From Bacteroidales bacterium (GTDB lineage Bacteria > Bacteroidota > Bacteroidia > Bacteroidales > UBA932): DNA of 33,137 nt. The notes beneath the pieces were generated by a model. That model was not told where the DNA came from. It did not search any database and was given only the letters and a program-made list of their open reading frames with translations. The stretch covers positions 1-33,137 of the forward strand of contig JAGAAD010000070.1 of assembly GCA_017615445.1 (NCBI GenBank), given 5' to 3'. Shown piece by piece: positions 16,082 through 24,102 of this stretch; position 1 is the stretch's first letter; every line of letters begins with the position of its first letter. The translations under genes were made by a program, and so were the position numbers.

Positions 16082-19000
16082 ATTCTTCGTATCTCTTTTC
16101 TATCAATTGGTCTACATCCGCGAGTTCGGTGCCGTCGCTGAAAAGGTCCTCGCGGGCTTCATTTGTCCTTTCGAGCATATTGCCGAGATTGGCGCGGACC
16201 ATACCGATAAGCTGATTGTCCGGATCGGCATCTTTCAGCAGTTCGGCGCCTTGGGCTGTCATTATAAGAGCTAATGTCTTGATCTCCTGAAAGGGGTGAT
16301 CCCGATCAGAAGAACTTCCGTTCTGTGTCAGCCATTCGCCAGTGGACATTGCCAGCATCATATGGACATAGAGGAACAGATTAAGTGCATCGGGCCAGCT
16401 GGTGAAGTTCGATGCTTTGTAGAACAGCCGCATCGAGGGGAGGAAGCGTACGATCTCTTCTATCAGTTTGTCATGCCTTCCTTCGTTATACAGGACGAAG
16501 AAGGCCTGGAGCATCGTGTCGCCGGACTTGAAGCGTGCGGTGAAATTCTCCTGATTCATTTCGAGGCTGTCCACTATCGCATAGTATTCCTCGAAGAACT
16601 TGTCGATGAGTTCTTTTTTCTTCGCCTTGCTGATAAGTTTCGACTGTGCTCCAGCCTGGGCAATCAGGGCAGTCAGGGCCGTAAATCTGTCTCGTGCGCT
16701 CTGCCTTCCGCCTTGGGTGATTTCCTGGCGCAGGGCTTCAGCCTTGTCGGTCTTGCCATGCTTCTGATATGCCATAATAAGGAGGCTGGCGGCCATTGAG
16801 ATAAGCCTGTCAGAACCCGGGAAATCAAGTGCCTTGCAACGGCGTGCGGCGGCAAGCGACAGCTCAAGGGCTTCCTCGGATTCGTGGTTGCCGGCCACTA
16901 TGGAAGCGAAGGTGAAAGCATCCACGGCGGACAGATTCTCGGGATTCGCATCGGCGAACCAGAGGGCTATCTTTTTGTGCATGGCCTCACGCTCCTCTTT
17001 CAGGTCGGCCATAGCGACCAGAATGTCCATGATGAGCTGCAGTCGCTGCTCGACCGGCAAGGCCTTCGCATAGTTTTCGAAATCCTTGCTGTCCAGGAAT
17101 CCTTCCCTCATCAACTGGCGCACCTGCGGTCCTTGCTGACGTGTGATGTCTTCCTGCTGCTGGCCGTGAAGATAATCGCCTTCGACCATATAGTGGGCGA
17201 AGTGGGAAGGCTCGAGGCCTCCGATGGCGAAGTACAGACCCATGGACTCGCGCAGCGAATCGTTGGGGTCAAGAGTGAGTATATACTCCGAGATTGCCTT
17301 TTGCCTTTCGGCGAGTCCGTCTTCCGGCAGGGTGATGTACTTTGCCCTCCAGAGATGTCGTGCGCGGTCTTCGTAGAAGAAGTCGTGCAGGAAGTTCATT
17401 GCGCGGTAGAACTGGATGACATCCCAGTCTTCGCCCGCGAAGTGTGCAATGTCGCTTTCGCGCAGACCGCTCGGCGATGCCGCTATCGTCCATATGGCCT
17501 GGCGCATGTTCTCGCCAAGTCCGAGGTTTTTCACGATGGTGTTCACCATGAAAGTCATGACATCGTAGGGAGAGTTGGGCATGTCTTTCCAGATCTTCTC
17601 CAGGTAGCCGTTGATGGCGTCTATCTGACTGCCCTTCTGGCCACGGATTTCGCGGAAGTCTTCCTGGGTGAGCGACTCGAAGATGCGGAACACGTTGTGG
17701 ATCTTCAGCGGAGCGATGGTTTTCTTGCTCTTCGCTCCAGATTCCGCGTTCTTGAGCATCTGCTTCTTGATCTTTTCCGGAAGTTCGAGGAAGTAGGTCT
17801 GCTCGTAATTTTCGATGAGCGCCTTCGCCGCCTCAGGGTCTCCCTCCACTCCAAGCATCATCTTCTTGGAGAGATATGTGTGCTGCTGGAAGAACTTATC
17901 GCGAGCCTCGGAATCGTCCTGAAGGTTGACCATTATGTTGACATTGTCCTTGACGTGGTCCAGCCAGGTCATATAGAGGTCTTTCGGAGATGTCATCTCA
18001 AGGGACTCCACATCGTCCAGATAGATGTAGATGTAGTAGTCCTCGGCGGCTTCGTCGATTATCTTTTCGAACAGTTCGTAGAGCTCGTTCTGGGGCATCT
18101 TGCCCAGCAGCTGATCGTCGTCAGGGAGGTCTTCGTAGCCGATCTTCTCGGCGACTTCGTGGATCCAGCGTGCAATCACAGGGCGCATGGAAGTGCTGTA
18201 CTCGGATAGGCCGAACACGCCCAGCAGGCGGATAACGTCCGTTTCCTCGTCCCACTGCGCGTAGTCCTGGGCCATATATGTGCTCGATCCAAAGCCCTGC
18301 ACATACCAGACCGCTATATCCTGGGATTCGTCATCATCCTCGTCTTCGTCGTATTCTTCGTCATCCCCGACCTGGTCGGGGATTTCCTCCTCATCCTCAT
18401 CGTAAACATCCAACTCAATCGAGCCCGGCAGGAGCCTCAGGAGGGTCGACTCTTCGAGTTCCTTTTCCTGTGCCCACCATGTGTCGGTGCCTTTTTCCTC
18501 CTCGCGGGAGGTCTCGGCCTCGATCTGCTGGGCGAGCTGCTCCTCCACAATTCTTTCGAATTCGTCTGAGGAGAATCCGCCGTCCGCCCAGGTCAGGTGG
18601 TAGGGCGTGCAGCGGTCGTCTTCTCCTCCCCGGGCGCCGAAGATCTCCATGACTTTGGCCTTCAGGGCGTCCAGTTTCCTGATGTTGTCCGGATCAGTGT
18701 CGCAGAAGAGCGGCTTGATGTCCTCCGGCATACCATCGTAAGACTTGTCGTCGCGAAGGTAGAACAGCACGTGCGAAGAGTCGAAGTTGCCCTGCGAAAG
18801 GGCGCCGTAGACTATCTCCATCTCCGTCACCGAGCAGCCGGCGGTCCCGGCCAGGATCTCACGCTCCTCGTCTGTGAGCCCGGCCATGAACTCCTTCCAC
18901 CGCTCCACCGGCGGGATCCAGCCGTAGCGCCGGCCTATGAGGCCGATGAAGAACGGTCGCGCGCTGTCGATACAGCTCGTGCAAACGGAAAGCACTTTCC

Positions 19001-19208
19001 TTTCGCTTTCCTCCTCCGACATATTGGAAGTGTTGACGCCGAGTCGGAGGTCTATCGCCTGCAGCTCTACCCTGCGGTCGCGGAAGCGCCTGTTCAGCGC
19101 AGGAATGACTTTGAACTTGATGACATCGCGCTCGAAGTCCATATCCTTGAAAGTGGAGGATATGAATATGTTGTAACGGCGCCACGCGCCTGAGGGGCTG
19201 TTGCTCAT
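16062..19208 (-). CDS. DUF4062 STAND-like NTPase with degenerate P-loop and helical C-terminus
   Basis: A 1048-residue cytosolic protein. Residues about 12-150 are DUF4062 (NIFISSTFKDMDFERDVI, then FFIGLIGRRYGWIPP), the domain at the front of some STAND/NACHT proteins, including animal TEP1- and NPHP3-like proteins. An acidic insert (about 265-298) holds the palindrome-encoded PDQVG. The NTPase-like core follows: VQGFGSSTYMA (about 303-313) occupies the P-loop position but lacks the GK[ST] lysine, while a Walker-B-like IYIYLDDVESL (about 393-403) is kept. The rest (about 600-1048) is helical and TPR-like. It is the first gene of the three-gene minus-strand operon. STAND proteins are switch-like sensors in defence and death pathways; here hydrolysis may be lost. 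Confidence 0.82.
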   Translation of the reverse strand: MSNSPSGAWRRYNIFISSTFKDMDFERDVIKFKVIPALNRRFRDRRVELQAIDLRLGVNTSNMSEEESERKVLSVCTSCIDSARPFFIGLIGRRYGWIPPVERWKEFMAGLTDEEREILAGTAGCSVTEMEIVYGALSQGNFDSSHVLFYLRDDKSYDGMPEDIKPLFCDTDPDNIRKLDALKAKVMEIFGARGGEDDRCTPYHLTWADGGFSSDEFERIVEEQLAQQIEAETSREEEKGTDTWWAQEKELEESTLLRLLPGSIELDVYDEDEEEIPDQVGDDEEYDEDEDDDESQDIAVWYVQGFGSSTYMAQDYAQWDEETDVIRLLGVFGLSEYSTSMRPVIARWIHEVAEKIGYEDLPDDDQLLGKMPQNELYELFEKIIDEAAEDYYIYIYLDDVESLEMTSPKDLYMTWLDHVKDNVNIMVNLQDDSEARDKFFQQHTYLSKKMMLGVEGDPEAAKALIENYEQTYFLELPEKIKKQMLKNAESGAKSKKTIAPLKIHNVFRIFESLTQEDFREIRGQKGSQIDAINGYLEKIWKDMPNSPYDVMTFMVNTIVKNLGLGENMRQAIWTIAASPSGLRESDIAHFAGEDWDVIQFYRAMNFLHDFFYEDRARHLWRAKYITLPEDGLAERQKAISEYILTLDPNDSLRESMGLYFAIGGLEPSHFAHYMVEGDYLHGQQQEDITRQQGPQVRQLMREGFLDSKDFENYAKALPVEQRLQLIMDILVAMADLKEEREAMHKKIALWFADANPENLSAVDAFTFASIVAGNHESEEALELSLAAARRCKALDFPGSDRLISMAASLLIMAYQKHGKTDKAEALRQEITQGGRQSARDRFTALTALIAQAGAQSKLISKAKKKELIDKFFEEYYAIVDSLEMNQENFTARFKSGDTMLQAFFVLYNEGRHDKLIEEIVRFLPSMRLFYKASNFTSWPDALNLFLYVHMMLAMSTGEWLTQNGSSSDRDHPFQEIKTLALIMTAQGAELLKDADPDNQLIGMVRANLGNMLERTNEAREDLFSDGTELADVDQLIEKRYEEYVSQKN
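18363..18383. repeat. Perfect short palindrome inside the DUF4062 gene
   Basis: The arms ATCCCCGA and TCGGGGAT are exact reverse complements flanking a 5-base centre. Read in the gene the element gives IPDQVGD in the middle of a long acidic low-complexity stretch. The same PDQVG peptide appears from a similar element in the plus-strand RyR gene at 20467-20485. Confidence 0.6.
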
Positions 19209-19259
19209 TGTTATTAGTCTTTATCGCTACAAGATACAAATAATCAGATTAGAAAACAT

Positions 19260-19267
19260 TATCTTTG
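19260..19267 (+). promoter_or_regulatory. Candidate -7 element for the second RyR-repeat gene
   Basis: TATCTTTG matches TAnnTTTG exactly and lies 19 bp before the ATG at 19287. It sits in the 78-bp AT-rich divergent region shared with the DUF4062 gene. I see no -33 TTG at the usual spacing. For the opposite strand no equally good element was found. Confidence 0.45.
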
Positions 19268-19286
19268 AGAGAAATCCACTTGTGAT

Positions 19287-21107
19287 ATGAACACTGTAGC
19301 CTTACAACTGATAGTCGCGGCGGTTGCCGTATTGTATTTCATCGTTACACTGATATTGGTGAGGCGCAAGCCGGGGCTGCTGTGGCTGTGCGCAGCACTG
19401 GTGGCGCTGAGCGGCATCACTCTCTACTGGATTGCGTTCTCCGGGGTGGCGGCCTTCATCCCGCGTCTGGTTATGAGCATCCTTGCCGGACTCGACTTGT
19501 TTCTGTTCCGCGCATACACGATAGGTTTGGTGAACAAGTTCTTCTTCGGCGAGGGCAATATTGGCAATCTTATCATCCTGTACGGGATTATGCTCTGCGC
19601 CGTATGGACGACTTCGCTGGCCGCGATCCACGTTTTCGCCCGCAAGCTCGAGAGCCGCATATGGCTATGGTTCAAGACCATCGGTAAAAGCAGTCAGCCG
19701 GTTCATCTTCTTGTCGGAGTCAATCCCAGAAGCATCGCGCTCGCCCGCAGCCTCAAGGGCAAGGGACAGGTCGTGGTGATTGACGATGCCGCGCCGGCGA
19801 ATGCTCCGAAGGGGAAGATGGACTTCTTCGGCGTGCTGCGCGGAATAAGGGTGGAATCACCGCTGGTCGGGAGGCTGCGCCGTGAAGCTCCGTGGACCTC
19901 CGTGCTCAAAGGTACGCTCGCGCTGCGCAGGCTGGACCGCTGGCTTGCGCTGGAAGGAACGTCAGTCTACCTGCTTTCAGAAGACTACACGGCCAACATT
20001 AACTCTGCTTTGATGCTTGACCGCCGTGGGAAGGCGCAGGTTTGGTTCGTCGCCTGCGAAGATGAGCTCACCCTTCCTATTGATATCACCCATAAGCGCC
20101 TGCACCTCGTGGATCCTTCTTCGCTTGCGATTTCCAGCCTGAAGAGGGAGGAGGCGCTCTATCCGGTTCATTGCGTGGAGGTGGCAAGGGACTCCGAAGG
20201 CCGCCGGCTCGGCTATGTCAAATCAGGTCTGGATACTGCCGTCGTGGGCACGGAGCCGTTTGCATCCGGCGTTCGCGGCTTCCTCCTTGAGTGGGGAGCA
20301 TTCGTGGGCAGGGACAAGATGCAGGTTCCACTTACCATCGACATTCTGGAGGACATTCCCGCAGAGCGTTTCAAGACTCTTAACTGGATAGGGGTCTGTT
20401 TCGATGATGACGAGACCACTCTGCGAGTTGCTCTGGATCTCGCGAAAAGGCGCTTTATGGCCAAGGCCCCCGATCAGGTAGGGGGTGACCGTTTCTTGAT
20501 CGCCGCGCGTCTGGATCATCCGTCTCTATTCTCCGACACCCTTCGTTTTGCAAAAGATAATTACGGAGTCCAGATAGTACCTTTCGGAGAGCTCGAAAAG
20601 ATATGGACCTATGACAGCATTACAGGCGGCGACACTGCGAAGTACGCCCGCATATTCTACGAAGGTTACACCGCATCGGCCGGGACTGGCGCTGCGACCT
20701 GGGATGAGCGCAACAAGGCCATCCTGGAATCAGCCCACACTCCTTTGTGGAATGCTCTGGAACTGAAGCGCAAGACTTCGCAGGACTATTCGGATTACTT
20801 CCACCGCAAGGTGAAGACTTATCTGTGCGACTTGTTCGGCCAGGGAGATGTCTGGAAAGACATACCCGTGGTCTATGAAGGAAAGCATTACACGGGCTCC
20901 GACCCGGCTGTGGGCGAGGTACTTGAGTATCTCGCGATCGGAGAGCATCTGCGCTGGGAGGCGTCCCACCGAGCTGCCGGCTACCTCCCCGGCCCCGCCA
21001 AGGCCGAAGACCGAAAGATCCACACGGATCTTGTACCCTATGATGATCTGTCCGAAGTCGCAAAGCACTACGATTGGATCGTCGTCCGCACCTCACTGAA
21101 ACTTTAG
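19287..21107 (+). CDS. Multi-TM / Rossmann protein with C-terminal RyR repeat
   Basis: A 606-residue membrane protein. Hydrophobic helices lie at about 5-25, 31-51, 58-76 and 93-116. A TrkA_N-like Rossmann domain follows (VHLLVGVNPRSIALARSL from about 139, then VVVIDDAAP), with a long alpha/beta region to about 540. The C-terminal about 60 residues match a RyR repeat: LAIGEHLRWEASHRAAGY, then IHTDLVPYDDL and KHYDWIVVRTSL. The order is the same as in the 14243-16081 protein, but the membrane part is different (four helices, not two). It stands alone, divergent from the DUF4062 operon. A short palindrome at 20467-20485 is translated as PDQVGG within the cytosolic part. The ligand is unknown. 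Confidence 0.8.
   Translation: MNTVALQLIVAAVAVLYFIVTLILVRRKPGLLWLCAALVALSGITLYWIAFSGVAAFIPRLVMSILAGLDLFLFRAYTIGLVNKFFFGEGNIGNLIILYGIMLCAVWTTSLAAIHVFARKLESRIWLWFKTIGKSSQPVHLLVGVNPRSIALARSLKGKGQVVVIDDAAPANAPKGKMDFFGVLRGIRVESPLVGRLRREAPWTSVLKGTLALRRLDRWLALEGTSVYLLSEDYTANINSALMLDRRGKAQVWFVACEDELTLPIDITHKRLHLVDPSSLAISSLKREEALYPVHCVEVARDSEGRRLGYVKSGLDTAVVGTEPFASGVRGFLLEWGAFVGRDKMQVPLTIDILEDIPAERFKTLNWIGVCFDDDETTLRVALDLAKRRFMAKAPDQVGGDRFLIAARLDHPSLFSDTLRFAKDNYGVQIVPFGELEKIWTYDSITGGDTAKYARIFYEGYTASAGTGAATWDERNKAILESAHTPLWNALELKRKTSQDYSDYFHRKVKTYLCDLFGQGDVWKDIPVVYEGKHYTGSDPAVGEVLEYLAIGEHLRWEASHRAAGYLPGPAKAEDRKIHTDLVPYDDLSEVAKHYDWIVVRTSLKL
20467..20485. repeat. Short palindromic element inside the second RyR-repeat gene
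   Basis: CCCCC and GGGGG arms surround GATCAGGTA. The element is translated as PDQVGG at about residues 394-400 and is related to those at 334-352 and 18363-18383. Confidence 0.5.
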
Positions 21108-21132
21108 CACGCCCTTCCCGGCGGGATTTAAT

Positions 21133-21248
21133 GGCGTTTTCTCGCCGAATAGGCCGCCACTCTTCTGATTGGCGCCAAAATCGCCAGAAATGGCGCCGGG
21201 ACGGAGGAAATAACACGAATTGGCGCCAAAAACAAAGGAAACGGCGCC
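21133..21248. repeat. Array of GGCGCC palindromes in the convergent intergenic region
   Basis: GGCGCC occurs at 21171, 21192, 21222 and 21243, with start-to-start spacings of 21, 30 and 21 bp. The first and third copies are TTGGCGCCAAAA. A looser GGCG-N6-CGCC dyad lies at 21133-21146. The region separates the 3' ends of the RyR gene (plus) and the ornithine carbamoyltransferase gene (minus). Any two copies could form a stem, so a two-way terminator is possible, but there is no U-tract of the usual kind. A protein-binding array is the alternative. Confidence 0.6.
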
Positions 21249-21249
21249 G

Positions 21250-22248
21250 CTATTCTCCGAGTGTGGCGACCATAACGGCTTTTATGGTGTGCATACGGTT
21301 TTCGGCTTCGTCGAAGACGATGCTGGCCGGGCTTTCGAAGACTTCTTCGGTTACTTCGACTCCGTCCATTCCGAACTTCTGATACACATCCTCGCCGGCT
21401 TTGGTGTCGCGGTTGTGATACGACGGCAGGCAGTGCATAAACTTGCAGTCCGGATTTCCGGTGCGGGCCATAAGCGATGCGTTCACCTGGTAGGGCTTCA
21501 GCATAGCGATGCGCTCCTTCCAGACTTCGTCAGGCTCGCCCATAGATACCCAGATATCAGTGTAAATGAAATCGCAGCCTTTCACGCCGGCATCCACGTC
21601 GTCGGTGATGGTGATGCGGGCGCCGGTCTCTTCGGCGACCTTGCGGCACTCGGCCACAAGTTCTGCTGAAGGCTGCAGCGCCTTCGGGGCCACGATACGC
21701 ACGTCCATACCCATCTTCGCACCGCCCACGAGCAGAGAGTTGCCCATATTGAAGCGGGCATCGCCGAGATACGCATAGGCAACCTGCTGCAGAGGCTTGT
21801 TGGAATGCTCCCTCATCGTGAGGAAGTCCGCCAGAATCTGGGTCGGGTGGAATTCGTTTGTAAGGCCGTTCCATACCGGCACTCCGGAATACTCGGCAAG
21901 TTCCTCGACGGTTTTCTGTGCGAAGCCGCGGTATTCGATGCCGTCGTACATACGTCCGAGCACACGGGCGGTGTCCTTCATCGTTTCCTTGATGCCGATT
22001 TGCGAACCGGTCGGGCCGAGATAGGTCACGTGTGCGCCTTGGTCGTATGCCGCCACCTCGAAGGAGCAGCGGGTGCGGGTCGAGGTCTTTTCAAATATCA
22101 GCGCTATGTTTTTGCCGACGAGTGTTTTGTGCTCGCGTCCGGCCTTTTTGTCGGCCTTCAATTCGGCTGCGAGGTCCAGCAGATACTGGATCTCGGCGGG
22201 GGAGAAGTCGAGCAGCTTCAGAAAGCTGCGGTTTTTAAGATCGATCAT
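21250..22248 (-). CDS. arcB: Ornithine carbamoyltransferase, probably catabolic
   Basis: A 332-residue enzyme with the carbamoyl-phosphate site STRTR (56-60), HPTQ (134-137) and the ornithine-site HCLP (272-275), plus the GSQIGIKE loop (81-88). It interconverts citrulline plus phosphate and ornithine plus carbamoyl phosphate. Many Bacteroides-type bacteria make arginine with an N-succinylornithine carbamoyltransferase. A standard OTC directly downstream (1 nt) of carbamate kinase and next to a deiminase therefore points to the degradative, ATP-yielding direction (inference). It is the last gene of the minus-strand run. The family also includes biosynthetic ArgF, which sequence alone does not exclude. 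Confidence 0.88.
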   Translation of the reverse strand: MIDLKNRSFLKLLDFSPAEIQYLLDLAAELKADKKAGREHKTLVGKNIALIFEKTSTRTRCSFEVAAYDQGAHVTYLGPTGSQIGIKETMKDTARVLGRMYDGIEYRGFAQKTVEELAEYSGVPVWNGLTNEFHPTQILADFLTMREHSNKPLQQVAYAYLGDARFNMGNSLLVGGAKMGMDVRIVAPKALQPSAELVAECRKVAEETGARITITDDVDAGVKGCDFIYTDIWVSMGEPDEVWKERIAMLKPYQVNASLMARTGNPDCKFMHCLPSYHNRDTKAGEDVYQKFGMDGVEVTEEVFESPASIVFDEAENRMHTIKAVMVATLGE

Positions 22249-22249
22249 A

Positions 22250-23170
22250 TTATTTGGTTATTCTTGTTCCACAGGTGGGGTTGCCGAGCTGGCCGGCTTC
22301 CGTGATTATGCATTCGCCTCCGCAATTCTGCACGAAGGTGATTCCTGCGCGCACTTTCGGGGCCATAGAGCCTTCGGCGAACTGACCGTCGGCCAGGTAC
22401 TGCTGCGCCTCTGCGAGCGACATATTGTCCAGCGCTTTCTCTCCGGGTTTGCGGAAGTTGATGTACACCTTCGGCACGTCCGTGAGTATGTAGAATTCGT
22501 CGGCCTTCATCTTCACTGCGGCCACGGCGCACGCGAGATCCTTGTCGATCACCGCCTCCACGCCTGCACGGCCTTCAGTACGGTCCACGACGGGGATTCC
22601 GCCGCCTCCGACCGCGACCACTATATTGCCCTCCCGGGCCAGACGCTCGATAAGATCGATGTTGTTTATCACCAGCGGTTTCGGAGATGCCACGACCTTG
22701 CGCCAGCCACGACCGGCTGAATCCTCTCGGTATGTCGCCCCGTCGGCTGGCATAGACTTATAGAACGGTCCTACCGGCTTGGTGGGGTTCTGGAAGGCGG
22801 GGTCGTCGGCGGAGACTTCCACACGGGTGACGATGGAGACGACCTTGCGGGAGAGGGCGGCGCGCCTGAGCACGCGCTCCATAGCGGTCTCGATGAGATA
22901 GGCTATGGAGCCCTGCGTCTCCGCGCCGCAGAAGTCCATAGGCATCGCTTCCAGTCCGAACTGTGCGGAACCGGCTTCGTGGCGCAGCAGCGCGTTGCCC
23001 ACCTGGGGGCCGTTGCCGTGGCCTATGACCAGCCCGCAGCCCTGCTCCAGAAGCGGCAGCAGGCAACGGCAGGCGTCCTCCACGTTTGCGAGCTGCTCGG
23101 TGTAAGTGCCTTTCTGGCCCGCCCTCAAAAGCGCGTTCCCTCCGAACGCGACCATCACTAGTTTATTCAT
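22250..23170 (-). CDS. arcC: Carbamate kinase
   Basis: A 306-residue protein of the amino-acid kinase fold with the carbamate kinase marks VAFGGNALL (8-16) and [11 protein letters not shown] near residue 50-60. It also has the central [12 protein letters not shown] and the VIDKDLA segment. It makes ATP from carbamoyl phosphate and ADP, releasing ammonia and CO2. The start overlaps the deiminase-like gene by 8 bp and the stop abuts the OTC start by 1 nt, so the three form one unit. Carbamate kinase is seldom needed for biosynthesis, which supports a fermentative pathway. Confidence 0.93.
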   Translation of the reverse strand: MNKLVMVAFGGNALLRAGQKGTYTEQLANVEDACRCLLPLLEQGCGLVIGHGNGPQVGNALLRHEAGSAQFGLEAMPMDFCGAETQGSIAYLIETAMERVLRRAALSRKVVSIVTRVEVSADDPAFQNPTKPVGPFYKSMPADGATYREDSAGRGWRKVVASPKPLVINNIDLIERLAREGNIVVAVGGGGIPVVDRTEGRAGVEAVIDKDLACAVAAVKMKADEFYILTDVPKVYINFRKPGEKALDNMSLAEAQQYLADGQFAEGSMAPKVRAGITFVQNCGGECIITEAGQLGNPTCGTRITK

Positions 23171-24077
23171 CTCTCAATAAAGGTAAAGTTGAACAGCGGA
23201 GCAGTCCGCCCATTTTGGAGATTTCACGATATGGCACTGTTTCGACCGTCATCCCGAGGCTTTCGAGCCAGGCTTTCAGGCGGGTGAAGTGCTCTTCGAC
23301 CACAACCACGTCCGGCGAAATGGAGAAGATATTGGAGTTCATCCAGTACATCTCTTCCTTCGTCAGCTCAAAGACATTCGAAGGGCCGAAAAGATCCACG
23401 AGGTGCGCGGCGTCGCGCGGGTTGAGGAAACCGTCGCGGTAGATTATGGCCTTCCCGCGCCCGACGGGCATAAAGGTGCAATCCAGATGGAGGATGCCCT
23501 CGTACGGATCGGTGTCACTCTTGCGAAGGTTGAGGGGAATTATGTCCTTGTCCGGGAACAGCATCGCCAGATAGTCCAGCGCCAGTCTGTTGGTGCGTGC
23601 GGTCTTCACCTGGGGATAGTCCTTGAAGGCGTACTGCCCTACGAAGAGGTGATTGTTCCAAATAATCACGTCCCCGCCTTCGATGTGGACAGCTTCGGGT
23701 AGATTGTAGATCTGTTTGTAATGGATCTGGCTGTAGATGGCATCGTAGGCGTCGATTTCCTCCTGGCGGTCGGGGATTATGTTCGAGACTATTATCTTGT
23801 CGTCGATCACAAAGCCCACGTCGCGGGAGAAAATCTGGTTGCAGCCGGCCACCGGGGAGGGGCGATGCACAACCACACCGTACTTTTTGAGGACGGCCTC
23901 GAACGCGCCCATTTCGCGTATGATGTCTTCGTCTTTAGGGTAGATGCCCTTCGAGGCTGATTCATATGATTTGGCGTCGAAGGTCTGCTCCGGGGTGGGA
24001 GCGGGACCATTCGATTCCGGGCGTCCGAGGATAACTTCCCGCAGACGCCCGGTTTCAGATGTTACGTGGATAGTCAT
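23163..24077 (-). CDS. Amidinotransferase/deiminase family hydrolase (DDAH / arginine deiminase-like)
   Basis: A 304-residue protein of the guanidino-modifying superfamily. The residues expected for catalysis are visible: FSRDVGFVI (83-91), EGGD (133-136), the histidine in HLDC (197) and the nucleophilic cysteine in LLRCSTLPL (C295). It is shorter than classical ArcA (about 400 residues) and closer to the DDAH-like branch. With carbamate kinase and OTC downstream, the likely product is citrulline from arginine or a methylated or related guanidino substrate (inference). A TATCTTCG element lies 5 bp upstream of the ATG and the GH20 gene ends 26 bp upstream. It could have its own near-leaderless transcript or be read through from the glycan operon. 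Confidence 0.8.
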   Translation of the reverse strand: MTIHVTSETGRLREVILGRPESNGPAPTPEQTFDAKSYESASKGIYPKDEDIIREMGAFEAVLKKYGVVVHRPSPVAGCNQIFSRDVGFVIDDKIIVSNIIPDRQEEIDAYDAIYSQIHYKQIYNLPEAVHIEGGDVIIWNNHLFVGQYAFKDYPQVKTARTNRLALDYLAMLFPDKDIIPLNLRKSDTDPYEGILHLDCTFMPVGRGKAIIYRDGFLNPRDAAHLVDLFGPSNVFELTKEEMYWMNSNIFSISPDVVVVEEHFTRLKAWLESLGMTVETVPYREISKMGGLLRCSTLPLLRDE

Positions 24078-24081
24078 ACCA

Positions 24082-24089
24082 CGAAGATA
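24082..24089 (-). promoter_or_regulatory. Possible -7 element ahead of the deiminase gene
   Basis: The minus strand reads TATCTTCG, one mismatch from TAnnTTTG, 5 bp before the ATG at 24077. It would give a nearly leaderless mRNA. No convincing -33 element is seen. Confidence 0.3.
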
Positions 24090-24102
24090 CGAAATTTTTC
24101 GC

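Noticed and set aside
2292..21107. Recently acquired genomic island
   Set aside because: No integrase, transposase, tRNA or direct repeats at either end, and base and codon use look like those of the flanking genes; acquisition is possible but not supported by what is visible.
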